This document shows, piece after piece, positions 23,655 through 34,800 of a stretch of DNA of 64,000 nucleotides. A program made the translations under genes and the position numbers. Source of the DNA: Dendrocalamus latiflorus (lineage: Eukaryota > Streptophyta > Magnoliopsida > Poales > Poaceae); contig CM029663.1 of the NCBI GenBank assembly GCA_017311315.1, forward strand, positions 14,989,412 to 15,053,411, in the 5' to 3' direction. How positions within the stretch are numbered: the first letter of the stretch is position 1; each line of letters starts with the position of its first letter. Under the pieces are notes generated by a model. The model was not told the DNA's origin, searched no databases, and saw only the letters and a program-made list of their open reading frames with translations.

Positions 23655-23810
23655 GAAATTCCGGAACTACCGCCGTGTATACTGCGGTACTTCCGTTCCT
23701 GACAGAAAATCCGGAACTACCGCCATTGTTTGTGCGGTACTTCTGATTTTTCTGAGAAAATGGAACTACCGGCGTGTTAAGCACGGAAGTACCATTTTCT
23801 GCGGGATTTA
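23655..23810. repeat. Dyads in the pol-ORF3 spacer, cluster 1
   Basis: Three inverted pairs of the same CGGAACTACCGC / GCGGTACTTCCG kind as in the LTRs occur here, just after pol. They are internal to the element, so they are not part of an LTR. Confidence 0.8.
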
Positions 23811-24204
23811 TTGCGGTTTCCAAAAACCGTCGACCTCCCTGCCGTTACTCCTCCCTCTCTTTACTCCCTTTCCTCTCTCTCACCTCTTCCTCTCCAGAAC
23901 CGCGTCCTCTCTCTTCTTCCTCTCCTCCACCCTCTCTCTCCCAAGAACCTCCCTCCTCTCCCGATCTTTGAATCCGATGGGAGTTCTTCGTTTTTTGGTA
24001 ATTTGGATCAAAAATCCTCTTTTTATCTTGTTCTTGGAACCCTAGATTGAGTTTAGACTAAATTTGAAAATGTAATGATGTTTGCTGAAAGATCTTAGGG
24101 CAAATTAGTATATTTGGGGTATTACCATGTTTATTCATATATGCATTGAATTCAAACCAAAAATACCCCAAAAAGATTGAAGATTGAACTTGCCCTAAAA
24201 TTGC

Positions 24205-24335
24205 TCAGAAAATTCGGAACTACCGCCCGAGCGGGCGGAACTACTGTGGTTCCGGAAGTTCCGCATGTTTAACGCCGGAACTACCGGATTTTCTGGAAGT
24301 TCCGCAGGTTAGCCGCCGGTACTTCCGATTTTCCT
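24205..24335. repeat. Dyads in the pol-ORF3 spacer, cluster 2
   Basis: Another set of about four inverted words (GGAACTACCGCC, GGAAGTTCCGCA, GCCGGAACTACCGG, GCCGGTACTTCCG) ends about 90 bp before the third ORF. Confidence 0.8.
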
Positions 24336-24425
24336 GACACAGCAAACAGTCAATTGCTCTTTCAAATCTAGCTTATTCCTTTTGCATCCTTTATCTCTCC
24401 TCATTGTTGTATCACTTGTTTGAAG

Positions 24426-25742
24426 ATGCCGAGGATGAAGAATATCTCCCACAAGACTTATGGAGGAACTGCAGGACAATCCTCGTCCTCGACTCCCGCC
24501 CTTCCGACGGCAGAGCATGAGGATAGGGGTAAGGGGCACGCCTCCAACTCCGAGAATGAGTCAGAGGGCTCCCATGAGAGCAGATCTGAGGCCTCGCATG
24601 AGAGCGAGGAGTATGAGGCTTCGGATGAAGAGATGCCTGCGGCAGCTGCAGATGAAGAAATAGACCTTTCAAAGATCACCAGTGATGACTATGCCATCTT
24701 GCGTCGCCGCAGTCAGTATGTCCGCCCTCGCAATTCTCAGAACCCGAAGTTCCATACCAAGTTTCAGGAGCAAGTATATAATGAGATGTATGGGCCTTCT
24801 CGTAAGTTTGCTGCACACAAATATGTGGACTGGGATCACTTGTCACATATTGACAAGTTTGATGGTGCATATCGACATTTTCAGCAAGCCGGGATCCATC
24901 ACCTTGTCGCTTTCAAGTGCAGCTACATGGAGGAGATGATACGGCAGTTTTATGCTACTTTGTATATCTCTCCCAATTATGAGAATCTATGTTGGATGAC
25001 TGGAACGCAGGCCATTGAGTGCACCAAGCATGAGTTCGAGCTAGCACTTGGTACCGAATCCAGCTCTTATGAGAAGGTGCTCAGTAGACCGGCACTTCCC
25101 ATTGCTGCGTATACTGATTACTATGACCAGGCAGCTGATCGGGTGCCAGGGACGATAATTGGACTGCTGCCCATTCCTAGTCTTGTCAACAGGATCATCA
25201 ACCACACTATTCTTCCAAAGAGTGGAAATTATGACGCTATCCGTGGACACGCTTGGAATGTGATTGACTACATCATGCGTGGTGAGAAGTTTGACGTGGT
25301 GGATCTCATTGTCCGGGGCATTGATGCAAATAAGAATGACAGGCAGAAGAGAATTAACTTTGCACCATTCATTATGGCCCTGATCATTCGCACGACCGGG
25401 TACAGAGGAGCACTTTGCACCGTGCACAAGCCGTACAAGCCTCGTGCAGAGGCCCCGGTTCCTGCTCCTGCTCGTCCTCGTGGTCAGCATCAGCCTCAGG
25501 CAGCCGCTGATCCTCCTCCTCACCAGGGCGAGGGTGATGTGACACTGTCCCAGATCTACTCCGCCATTCTCAGGCTTGAGGAGCGCCAGATTGAGACTTC
25601 GGGACAAGTTGCCACCTTGATCACATCTGTTTCTTCTCTCGGGGATCGCGTCTCATCTCTTGAGCATGCTGTGGCTCCGACTCACTCCTCTCGCCGCACT
25701 CGTCGCCGCAGTTCTCCTTCTCCGCCTGCAGCTCAGGATTAG
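24426..25742 (+). CDS. Sirevirus third ORF (env-like position)
   Basis: Intact frame of 438 codons from the ATG at 24426, downstream of pol, in the place where Sireviruses carry an env-like gene. Residues about 15-95 are Ser/Glu-rich and acidic. A globular region of about 100-315 contains conserved-looking words such as YVDWDHLSHIDKFD and NHTILPKSGNYD and resembles plant retrotransposon-associated domains annotated as putative plant transposon protein. Residues about 330-365 are Pro/Ala-rich, about 370-415 look like a coiled coil, and the tail is Arg/Ser-rich. I see no signal peptide and no convincing membrane segment, so a membrane fusion role is doubtful. It is open while pol is not. Function unknown. 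Confidence 0.75.
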   Translation: MPRMKNISHKTYGGTAGQSSSSTPALPTAEHEDRGKGHASNSENESEGSHESRSEASHESEEYEASDEEMPAAAADEEIDLSKITSDDYAILRRRSQYVRPRNSQNPKFHTKFQEQVYNEMYGPSRKFAAHKYVDWDHLSHIDKFDGAYRHFQQAGIHHLVAFKCSYMEEMIRQFYATLYISPNYENLCWMTGTQAIECTKHEFELALGTESSSYEKVLSRPALPIAAYTDYYDQAADRVPGTIIGLLPIPSLVNRIINHTILPKSGNYDAIRGHAWNVIDYIMRGEKFDVVDLIVRGIDANKNDRQKRINFAPFIMALIIRTTGYRGALCTVHKPYKPRAEAPVPAPARPRGQHQPQAAADPPPHQGEGDVTLSQIYSAILRLEERQIETSGQVATLITSVSSLGDRVSSLEHAVAPTHSSRRTRRRSSPSPPAAQD

Positions 25743-25766
25743 CTCTTCTTTTTGGTACTTCGATGC

Positions 25767-25780
25767 CAAAGGGGGAGAAA
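25767..25780 (+). promoter_or_regulatory. Upstream polypurine tract
   Basis: AAAGGGGGAGAAAA, shortly after the third ORF. A second tract, TTTAGGGGGAG, lies at 26061-26071. Multiple such tracts ahead of the 3' LTR are a described Sirevirus hallmark. Confidence 0.65.
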
Positions 25781-26217
25781 AATGAAGCAAGGAGAAGAAG
25801 TTTAAGTCTTTTATCTATCTATTTGGCTATGTAATAAAATATGGTGTAATGAACCATGTGATGGATGATGTGATGGATGTTTAGCATTTTAATTTCCTAT
25901 GCATTGTAATGAACTATGTTTGGATCTTATGCCCTAATTGCAATGATATTTACTTGTCTATGCGTATCTTTGAATTTTGATAGTGTGCTTTAATATTATG
26001 ATTGTGATCATGCTTGCTCAATAAAATTCATGCAAATCTTCATAAAATTTGATGCACATGTTTAGGGGGAGCTCTTTCTTATTAGTTTCTAAATTGCGAA
26101 AATTCCCCATGTTCACAATTGTCAAAATTTCAAAATCTTGATATACAACTTGCAAACAAGGAGTATATCCAAATCTTAATTTCCACTCAAAACTTGCTCA
26201 TGTTGTCATCAATTACC

Positions 26218-26231
26218 AAAAATGGGGAGAT
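26218..26231 (+). promoter_or_regulatory. Polypurine tract at the right LTR
   Basis: AAAAATGGGGAGA plus one T directly abuts the TG of the right LTR, the position needed for plus-strand priming. Confidence 0.85.
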
Positions 26232-27894
26232 TGAAAGCATCTAGGCCCCTAAAAATATTAGTTTTGGTAATTAATGACATTATGTAATCATGGGACTAAT
26301 TTGTGTATTAAGTGTTTGCAAGAATTAGTCTCAAGGGCAAAGAAGAAGGTACATAAAAAGATGTTGAAGATTCAAAGATCTCAAGGGCGACATGGTAAAT
26401 AGTTTATGGAGCTATTTTATTTTTACCGGTCTTGGAGATAGGTTGGAAGATCGGATTATAGGATAGACGCCGTACTATTAAGAGGGATCATGGTGATTTG
26501 CTTGATCATATGCTAATATGCCCTATGGATCAATCTAGGATCATGCATGCACTTAGAAATTAAAATTCAATCAAAACTTTGCTTTGTCAGAAAATCCGGT
26601 AGTACCGGCGTTCTACGGGCGGAACTACCGCATGGCCGGAAGTACCGGGCCTCTGAGCAGATCGTTTATTCCAGAGAGCGCCCGTAGGTTGAGTTAGTCT
26701 CTCGGAAATCGGAAGTACCGCAAGTTCAACTGCGGAACTACCGCGTGTGCGGAAGTTCCGGAGTCCCGAGCGGAACTTCAATTCCAGAGAGCGCCCGGAG
26801 TTAAACTTAGCCTCTCGGAAAACGGAAGTACCGCGGTTTGAACTGTGGAACTACCGCAGGCCGGTAGTTCCGGACTTAAGAACGGAACTTCATTTCCAGA
26901 GAGCGCCCTGAGTTGGAGTTAACTGCGCTGAAATCGGAAGTACCGGGCAAGGAGCGGAACTTCCGGATTTCCGGAAGTACCGCGATTTTAATGGCGGTAG
27001 TACCGCACTCATTGTTCAACGGTTACTTCTGACCGCCTGAAATAGCCGTTCTGTTGCGACGGCGGAAATCCGGAAGTACCGCCCATATAACGGCGGTAGT
27101 TCCGGTTTTCCTGAAAATTCAGAATTGTTTATTGCAACGGCTATTTGAGGTTGGTGGGGGTATAAATACACTCCCACCAGAACTTGTAGATGTTGTTGAA
27201 CCCATATTGAACATCTTTGAGCCTAGAGCAACATCTCACACCTCTCTTTCACTCTTGTGCATTCAATAGAGGTAGTTGAGCCCAAATTCAAGTGCATTGC
27301 ATTCTAGACTGATCCAATTGGCACTTGTGTGTGATCAAGCCGCTGTGGTTCATTTCTCTTGGTGCTTGCCGGCACCTAGACGGCTTGGCGGAGGTTCCGG
27401 TGATCTTCTCAAGAAGATTGTGAGAAGGCCCGGAGGATTGTGAAGGCTCGGAGCTCGCCTACCCGGAGAGGGAAAGGGCTACCGCTAGTGATCGAGGTGA
27501 TTAGGCTCAATTTGTGGAGCCGGTCCGATTTGTTCGGGCTTACCTCAACGTGGACTAGGGGAGACCGGCAAGTCTATGATCACCACGGTAAAAAGTAATT
27601 GTGTCAAATTGTGGTTTGCTCTCTTGTATTTACTTTCATTCAAGCAACGTTCTTAATTCATATTAATTGATTGCTTGTCTAGTTAGAGTAGCAACCTTAG
27701 ACCTAGACTACTGATTTTGCTATTGGTCAATTACTTGTGCTAGTATTATCTTGAGCCTTTCTAGGTTGTTTAGGTGTACTATTGTCGACTTGCTCTAGTC
27801 AATTTATTAAGTTTAAAATTGTCAATTGAAATTAGACAAAAATTTTAAAACCGCCTATTCACCCCCCCCTCTAGTCGGCCTCCTCGATCTTACA
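26232..27894 (+). repeat. Right (3') LTR
   Basis: 1663 bp, same ends as the left LTR. It carries an intact TATAAATA at 27161-27168, the dyad cluster, and a slightly longer C run near its end. Confidence 0.97.
27161..27168 (+). promoter_or_regulatory. LTR TATA box, intact copy
   Basis: TATAAATA in the context GGTGGGGGTATAAATACACT. A matching GGGGTATAAATA appears in the minus-strand Sirevirus relic (complement of 46797-46804), which supports its role as the family promoter. Confidence 0.75.
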
Positions 27895-27899
27895 CCGGT
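27895..27899. other. Target-site duplication, right copy
   Basis: CCGGT, identical to 16606-16610. Confidence 0.95.
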
Positions 27900-29201
27900 C
27901 TGACTGCACCCTGGCCGGCGGTCAGACCTCCCAGGCCACACCGGTCTGATCGGCCTTACAGACCCGGTCTAACCGCCCATCTAACCCCGGTCAGACCGGC
28001 CATCGGGCGCGGCAGGCTGAAAATTCAGTAAGACTTCAGAGAACCGCACCAAAACTTGGTAATTGAGATTTTCTTGTTTTCTAACCAAGCCCAAAAGTTC
28101 AAGACACTAAACTAAATAACCTAGGATCTTCAAACCACAAGAGAAAACATCAACAACTCATGAAATTCAGAAATTTGACAAGAACATGAAAAATACAGGG
28201 AGCAGTCCAAAAACTCAAATTGCCATCCAACCTTTGATCCTATGGCCAAGAAACTTTGCAGATATATTAGCAATAGCCACATGACCCTCCGGACTAAATC
28301 TCGGGCCATCTTATGAAGCGAATCAAAATCTATCTCAAACCCTAGAAACGAACAAGAACTGAACAGGGACAAACCAAACACCCAAATTGCTCAATGGTCT
28401 TAAGTCCTTTGCTTATGAGGTTTTGCAGTCAAGATAGCAATAACCGAAGAACTTCTCAGACCAAAAATCAGGCCAACTAGAGAAGGGAAACAAGAAAAAC
28501 ATCAAAACCCTAGACAAGATAAGTAAGAACTGAGAAGGCCAAACTGCAAGAACTGAGATTAAACTTGATTTGCTCTTGGGAAAAATCGATCAAATGATCT
28601 TGAGGCATTATCCCAACATAGAGCAACCTATTTTGGGCCTTCCCAGCAAGAAACAACTCAAAATCACGAAAAGAGGAAAATCACCCAAAAGAAGAACGAA
28701 GAACAGAGAGGAGCTCGTGAAATAAACTTCTGGGATTTCATTCCTGGAAACAAGAGATACAAAGAACTACGTCCCCATACGCATGGACGTTAGAACAGGG
28801 AAGATTACATACTCATCAATCCATCCTCTCCCTCTCCAAAATCAAGAAACTCACAAGAACACTCAGAGGGAGCAGAGAGCTACGGGAGACAACACACAGA
28901 CCACACTCTGTCCATTTCACCCACTCTCAACAACTAAAGCTCTAAAGCCAAAACAAATTCTCCAAAGCTCATTTCGACTAAAGCAACCCTAACAACTCAT
29001 GCACTCCCTCTCAAAAGGCTTGCATGAACAAGGGGACATCTCCTCCTTATATAGCCTTTGGCTAATGGGTCTCCAACCCGTTACGCCTGCTATATCCCGA
29101 ACGAAACCCGTTCACACTTGTGCAGCCTCGCGAAATTACCAATTCGCCCCTTCTGCACCTTCCGGGAAGCTTCTGCGCCCCTTCTACGCTCCTTGTCAAT
29201 C
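27900..29201 (-). mobile_element. Older LTR, proximal part
   Basis: On the minus strand this begins TGACAAGGAGCG and includes a TATA-like CTATATAAGG near 29046-29055. It runs through a CT-rich leader to dyads of the GGTCTGACCGG / CCGGTCAGACC type at 27895-28010, where the Sirevirus interrupts it. It continues at 16610 down to 16396, giving about 1.5 kb in total. The gag relic stops where it begins. No internal domain of its own is seen, so it may be a solo LTR. Confidence 0.6.
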
Positions 29202-29204
29202 TAG

Positions 29205-29764
29205 AATAAACATTATCTATGGTTAAAGTATCTAGATCGATAGTTTAATTAATAGTTGTGACAATCATCAACCACTCAGAACCTAAAGATCTCAAAATTT
29301 TAGTTGTATTATCTTCATCAGTAGGAATAACATTAACACCGTGCAAATTACTCAATATTTTCTCAAACCGAGCAAAGAGATCTTCAATGGATTCACCAAG
29401 CTTCATAGCAAAATCAGAATATTCTTTTCGATAAAGATTTTTACTCACTTTCTTGATTTTAGTGATTCCTTCAAGATAATCACAAAGAGTTTTTTCATAT
29501 TAAATGGGCAGAATTAATATGAGCTACACGATCAAACTCTTTGCGAGAAATCCCTTGAAATAGCAAGATACGAGCTTGAACATTTAGATCAACATCTGCT
29601 TTATTTAAATTAGTAACAGTAGCAAGAACCTCATATGGTGTAGAAACTTTTTTCCAAACATCACTACCTTTAGCCTCAATATAAGTTTGCATACAACACT
29701 TCCGAAAAAGCAAAATCAATACCATCTAGCATGGAGGACGGTTCACATACCTCTCTGATGCCAT
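29205..29764 (-). pseudogene. Copia gag fragment
   Basis: Minus-strand gag N-terminal half from the ATG at 29764. The words AFRKCCMQTY-like, DVDLNVQARILLFQGIS, FDRVAH and ESIEDLFARFEKILSNL identify the UBN2-type gag. It has a one-base loss early on, stops near 29733 and 29495-29500, and a TAA at 29245-29247. It ends abruptly at the older LTR, and nothing of pol remains. A primer-binding site and LTR precede it. Confidence 0.8.
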
Positions 29765-29770
29765 AGGAAC

Positions 29771-29786
29771 CTGCTCTGATATCACT
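29771..29786 (-). promoter_or_regulatory. Primer-binding site of the minus-strand copia relic
   Basis: On the minus strand AGTGATATCAGAGCAG, one base away from the initiator-Met complement TGGTATCAGAGC, at the LTR end. Confidence 0.75.
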
Positions 29787-30814
29787 TGTAGGATCGTTGA
29801 TGGCAATCAAAGGGGGTAAATGATTGCAGTGCAATGGAAACTTTCTCTTCAAAATATATTGTCTTTCGTTCGTTCCACCTGAGAAACAGCTAGGGCAAAA
29901 ACAAACACAGAAGGCACAAAAGAGACAAACAAATAAATATTTTTTATTCTCAATTTACTGTAGCAAAGAAAAAGGAAATATCATTTTATTCTTGGGTTAC
30001 TTCTTCTAGTCATGCCATGTTCTTCACGTGAGGCGCTCAATAGCACATGTATACAAACCAAATAAGCAAAAAAGATAACCAAAAGATCACGCAAGCACTC
30101 ACGGCCAAAGCATTAATCACATGTCCATGCAAACTCTTTGCCCAGCAACTCACATAATTACTTCATGTAATCAACACTTCCAATCAAAGGTCACGGACAG
30201 GGGTCACCTGTGTTACGCTCGATACGCATGCGGTTCGACAAAAGATCACGGCGTGCGTTGTTACTGTCACTGTCGCACGCGATCAGGCCAAGCTCGCCTT
30301 GAGACTGTTGTGCCTACGTGGAGACCCCGGATGTGTCACCCAAGAATCGAGCCACCGACTCGATGGATTCAGCAACGAGGACGACATGAAGAAAAACGCG
30401 CCGCCGGAATTTCTCTGAATAGATCTTTTATTTCTGAATTATGGTAGCTACAAAGTGTCCTCCTGACACCTCTAAACTCTAACATGAAATTAGTATCTCC
30501 AAAAGCCACAAGGTTAGCCTCTAACCCCATCTCTATTTATAGTTTAGGGTCTAAAACCTAGACCTATCCTAAGCCCACAAAATCTAATCCAATTCCAACA
30601 AATAAGGGACCCGAAACCCTTCCTAACACGGATTTCCAAAATTCTAACTTCTTCAACTTGTCACATGTCGAAGCCTCCAGGACCGCACCTCCTTTTTCTT
30701 CAACTTGACTAATATCAATCCACGTACACACGCAACACACCACAAGTAATATCACAACCAATGTTGTCAATTATTCATCACTAAAAATCCTAAACCTAGC
30801 CACACGATCTAACA
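29787..30814 (-). repeat. 5' LTR of the minus-strand copia relic
   Basis: About 1028 bp. In plus orientation it runs from TGTAGGATCG to CGATCTAACA, with TG...CA ends that are short inverted repeats of each other. A TATA-like ACTATAAATAGAG (minus strand, near 30533-30545) lies mid-way. The right boundary is inferred from the ends only. Confidence 0.6.
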
Positions 30815-30834
30815 ACTTAATACTCTTCTCTATG

Positions 30835-31151
30835 GTGCATATAGACTAGCTAGAGACCACTACATGAGTGAGAGAGCCGGTGAGTAGAAAAATAAGTGGG
30901 CTTAGCCCTTTTGCTACCTTTTGTTACCTACTCGGGTAGTCCATCCAGCGGTGGCTATCTCCAGTGCCCTTCCATGCTATTGTCGTCATCCGTGAGGACC
31001 GCACAAGAAGCCACACACAGAAGAGCGCTAGAGATAGCCACCACTGGATGGAATTCCCAAATAGGTAACAGAAAGTAGCAAAAGAGCTAAGCCCACTTAT
31101 TTTCCTACTCATCGTCTTACTCATATGGTCGTCTCTAGCTAGTCCATATCC
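30835..31151. mobile_element. Foldback MITE with long inverted arms
   Basis: Two arms of about 120 bp (about 30835-30957 and 31034-31151) are inverted copies. They share ATATRGACTAGCTAGAGAC, AATAAGTGGGCTTAGC and CCATCCAGYGGTGGCTAT in mirrored order around a 75-bp loop. CTCTATG occurs at both flanks (30828-30834 and 31152-31158), a candidate 7-bp target duplication. Long arms fit a Mutator-type MITE, and the duplication length leaves hAT open. Confidence 0.85.
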
Positions 31152-31158
31152 TCTATGA

Positions 31159-31824
31159 AAAAAGATACTAAGTATCCACTGTCATGGCTATGCCACAACA
31201 CTTTTGTTTTACCAACTTAATTAAGATTTAAGGGGAACTCTTCCGGATATTGGAAATGTTTGGTGAATTTATATGTGTGGCACGTTTCTTTTCTGTTTCT
31301 AGTCTGTACCTCCTGTATCTTTTTGTCAATCGCTTCAGGGAAGGCCGTAATAACATCAATAGCGCGTTCTACTTTTATGCTCCAATTTCTCTCTTTCAGT
31401 CCTCCGGTAAATTCTCGCAAAATAGAGGGACAAAGCAAGGAGGCGGGAGGATCGCATGAGATTTCCTACTTTTTTTGTTTTTACAACACAAACTTTCCAA
31501 TTAAACTCCTTGCAAGAAAGGTTGTCATTTAAATTATTCCTAAGAACCTGTCTGGGATGCATGGTTTTCATAAGAATAATGCTTTTTAGCTGACTTTTAA
31601 CTTACCTGTTACAGCCCAAAGTAACGGACCAATTTGCACGAAATTCCAGCACTCCAGTCCAAATAGCAGCAAGAGCTGAGTGCTTTGGTTAGCCCATCGA
31701 CCGAGGCCCAAGAGGGCTCGGCCTCAAGGCCGGCTTGGGCCGGCCAGGACCATCTACACGTTACCGACTACTAGTCTACTACAGCCTGCTGCCCAAGTAC
31801 TTCGTGCTCCGAGACGGCCAAGGG
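31159..31824. other. 5' flank of the JmjC gene
   Basis: No gene. The last 140 bp become GC-rich. A TAG lies at 31690-31692 in the frame of exon 1, and no in-frame ATG precedes 31825, so translation most likely starts there. No convincing TATA box was seen. Confidence 0.5.
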
Positions 31825-34800
31825 ATGCAAGCCGAGGAAGACGGCGAGTTCGTGGGCGCGCGGCTGGACGCCGGCCTCCGCGCCGCCCGCTTCGCGTCGC
31901 CGCCGTCCGCCGAGGAGTTCGCAGCCGACGTCGAGCCCAAGAACGTCCCCGCCGTAACTCTTCTACCCCTCATCCTTCTCGAAGCTCTCCTTCTACTCCT
32001 GCCCCCTTCTGCTCCCATCGGTTCTGATACGTTTCCGTGCTCGTGCTCGTGCCCGTGTCGTGGGGGGGGGGGGGGGGGGGGACCTGAATCTTTAGGTGTT
32101 CCGCGGTGTGCTCAAGGAATGCGCAGCCACCTCCCGGTGGGATCCTCTCCATGGCGGCCTCGACTACTTGCTGGTTTGGATCGATACCACTCTCTCCAAT
32201 TCATATGAGGAGACAACGAAAAAAATACTTATGTTGAGGCTTTCTACTTTGCAATCGTATATACAATCTTTACGCTGATCGCTCTTCAGGAAAAGGTGGG
32301 ACCTGATGTTGCCGTGGAAGCTATGATGTCGAACACTGGGCATGTGTTCTATGGGGATCTTAGAGGCCATGAGAGGGTTGGTTTTCACCCTTAATTGGCT
32401 GCTTGAAAGTTGTAAATTCTTCTGTATGAGCCATTTGCATGGAGGCGCTAAGTAACGCTGCTTATTTTGTTCCTCGCTCCAGGTGTCTGTTCCATTCTCC
32501 ACATTCATTCACTCGTGCAAATCTTACTATTCTTACCTGGGGCATCTAAATGCTGCTAGTGATTCATCCAAAGAGCAGGGAATTCTCAAGGAGCCAACTT
32601 GTTCAGCGGAAACGTGCCCGAGCAGCTCAGAGAGCTCTGAGCATGTCTATTTAGCACAGGCAAGTTCACTTTTTGTACCTGTGTTACAATGCGGCATTTT
32701 GCATCTATTATTTACCAGGAAATGAATTTTACCTTCAGCAGGTCTCAATTCTGAACACTGAGAACAAAGAAAGATGCTCACTGGAAGTTTTGAAAGAGGA
32801 CATCCAGGAGGTCTGACTTAACTGTGCTTTTTTTTGGGCCAAATCGTCTCCTTCCATGACTTTGAAGTTCCATAATGGAGTTGATTGTTCTGTTCATTTG
32901 TTCCTCTTTTATTGCTGCAGCCTATATTTCTAAGTGGAAAATCTGTTTCGTCAATAAACTTTTGGATGAATAGAGCTCACATGAGATCAAGTACCCATTA
33001 TGATCCCCACCATAACCTTCTCTGTGTGGTGGCTGGATGTAAAAAAGGTGTGTCTTTCATGTTTTAGGCAATATGCTATAGTTCGTTGTCCTTTTGGACT
33101 GTTAATGGTAATTCCCAATCTAGGCGATTCAATAGAAGCTTATTCTTCAAATCCATATTCACAGCATAATGAATAATATGGCCTCCTGCCCTTTTCATCT
33201 AGCTCCAATTGCTCTTCAAGCATGACCGCATGAGCGGGCAGTACTAATAGACAAATTTTCATAATGTTAATTACATTTCCTTCAAGTTCCTTGTGTTTGT
33301 GGTGGATTTGGCAACAACATATTAATAATTTTCTTTTTACCGCAACTACAGACAAACATCTGTTTTCTAATTGCTATTGCTCCTTTTAAACTTTGATTAG
33401 ACGATCTTTTCTCGTTATAAAGGATTCTTATCCTCATAGCTGCTTGAAATATAGATCATGTGTAACTTGCATGATGATTTTCTAGAGGAACCTATGGTAA
33501 TTGTTTATTTCTCCTGAAAATTTCACAGTAACTTTGTGGCCTCCTTCTGCATCCCCATTTTTGTACCCAATGCCTGTGTATGGGGAGGCCTCCAACCATA
33601 GGTAAATTCCTTTTCCATGCATGAATTATTTCCATTTATTCAATTGACTTTAGTAATTGAAATTTTGCAGTTCTGAAATGATTTCCTCTGATCTCCTTTT
33701 TTTGGCAGTTCTATCAGCATTGAGGAACCAGATTATTCAAGCTACACAAGAGCAAGACAAATGAAGGAATATTCTGAAAGAGTCGTCCTAAATTGTGGCG
33801 ATATTCTCTTCATACCAGAAGGATGGTACATCTTTTTTTTGTTTCTTAGGCTATATTGTTGTTGAGCCTTTTCTTTTTAAATTATTATATGGCTAATACT
33901 TCATTCTGGGTTATTAGCATCTCAGTTTCAGATACGCAGATTGGTGCTACAACCAAGGATTGAAAAACCGGAACCGGGGCAAATCCCGGCCACCGGGCGG
34001 TACCGGTAACCGGCCGGTTACCGCCCGGTTACCGGAAATCCCGGATTTAAACCGGATGAAATTTGGCAAATGAATTTTTTGTGTGGGGCGGGAGGAGACC
34101 GGTAACCGGCCGGTTACTGGAAAAACCGGTGAGAAAACCGGAAAAACCGGTGGAATGAAGAGGGGTTTGGCTAGATATTTGGATCCAATTTCTCAACCCA
34201 AAGAAGACCAATTAAAGTTGAACTATCATAGCAAACTTAGTATGGAAGTTGGAGCTCTACTTTTGTTGCCCTAAATTGAAAGTTATGGGTAGATATTTGG
34301 ACTTCTAGATTGCTATACAATAATTCAGGAGGAACAATTCAAAATGGCTGATGCACACACTAAAGTAGCCACTATGAAGTGTCCACAGCCCCCTCAACTG
34401 CTATAGCGCACTACTTAGAACAAACAATGTTATCGATATTAAAACTATATAGGTAACTCTATATTTCTATTGCATGAAAACTTGGAATGTATGTGCTCTA
34501 TCAAGGAGGATTATCTCATAATCTAGGCAACATTGGACCTGATCTAAGCTTACAGAATCCTTTCAAATGTTTTCTCTGCTCCAATTCCTTGTGTTGTTGC
34601 AAGTGTTGTACACATGAAAGGAGGAAGAGTTTGTTTGCTCACTCTGGAGCTAGTGTCCTTACATGTGCTTTTAGCCCTTTACAAGGATTGGCTGTCGTGC
34701 TATCAGTATTTGTATAATTCACACTTGAGTCAAATATCTTGGCTGCAGTGTTATCAAGGATACATCTAGCTCTAAGTCATTTCACATATCGCTTCACTGT

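Larger units (their letters stand above)
16611..27894 (+). mobile_element. Full-length Sirevirus-type Ty1-copia retrotransposon
   Basis: An 11,284-bp element in plus orientation: LTR, PBS, gag with two zinc knuckles, protease-integrase-RT-RNaseH, a third ORF, several purine tracts, LTR. The copia order (integrase before RT), the second knuckle late in gag, the extra ORF after pol and the multiple G-rich purine tracts are the features described for Sireviruses (SIRE1, Opie and relatives). By eye the LTRs differ at about two dozen positions in 1663, so the insertion is young. Pol nevertheless has several stops and a frameshift, so this copy cannot make its own polyprotein. It sits inside an older LTR. 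Confidence 0.96.

Noticed and set aside
25041..25607. 188-codon frame antisense to the Sirevirus third ORF
   Set aside because: Mirror of a real coding sequence; no domain of its own.
31680..32208. Overlapping frames across JmjC exon 1 and intron 1
   Set aside because: They run past the exon 1 donor into GC-rich intron; only 31825-31953 is supported by the spliced model.
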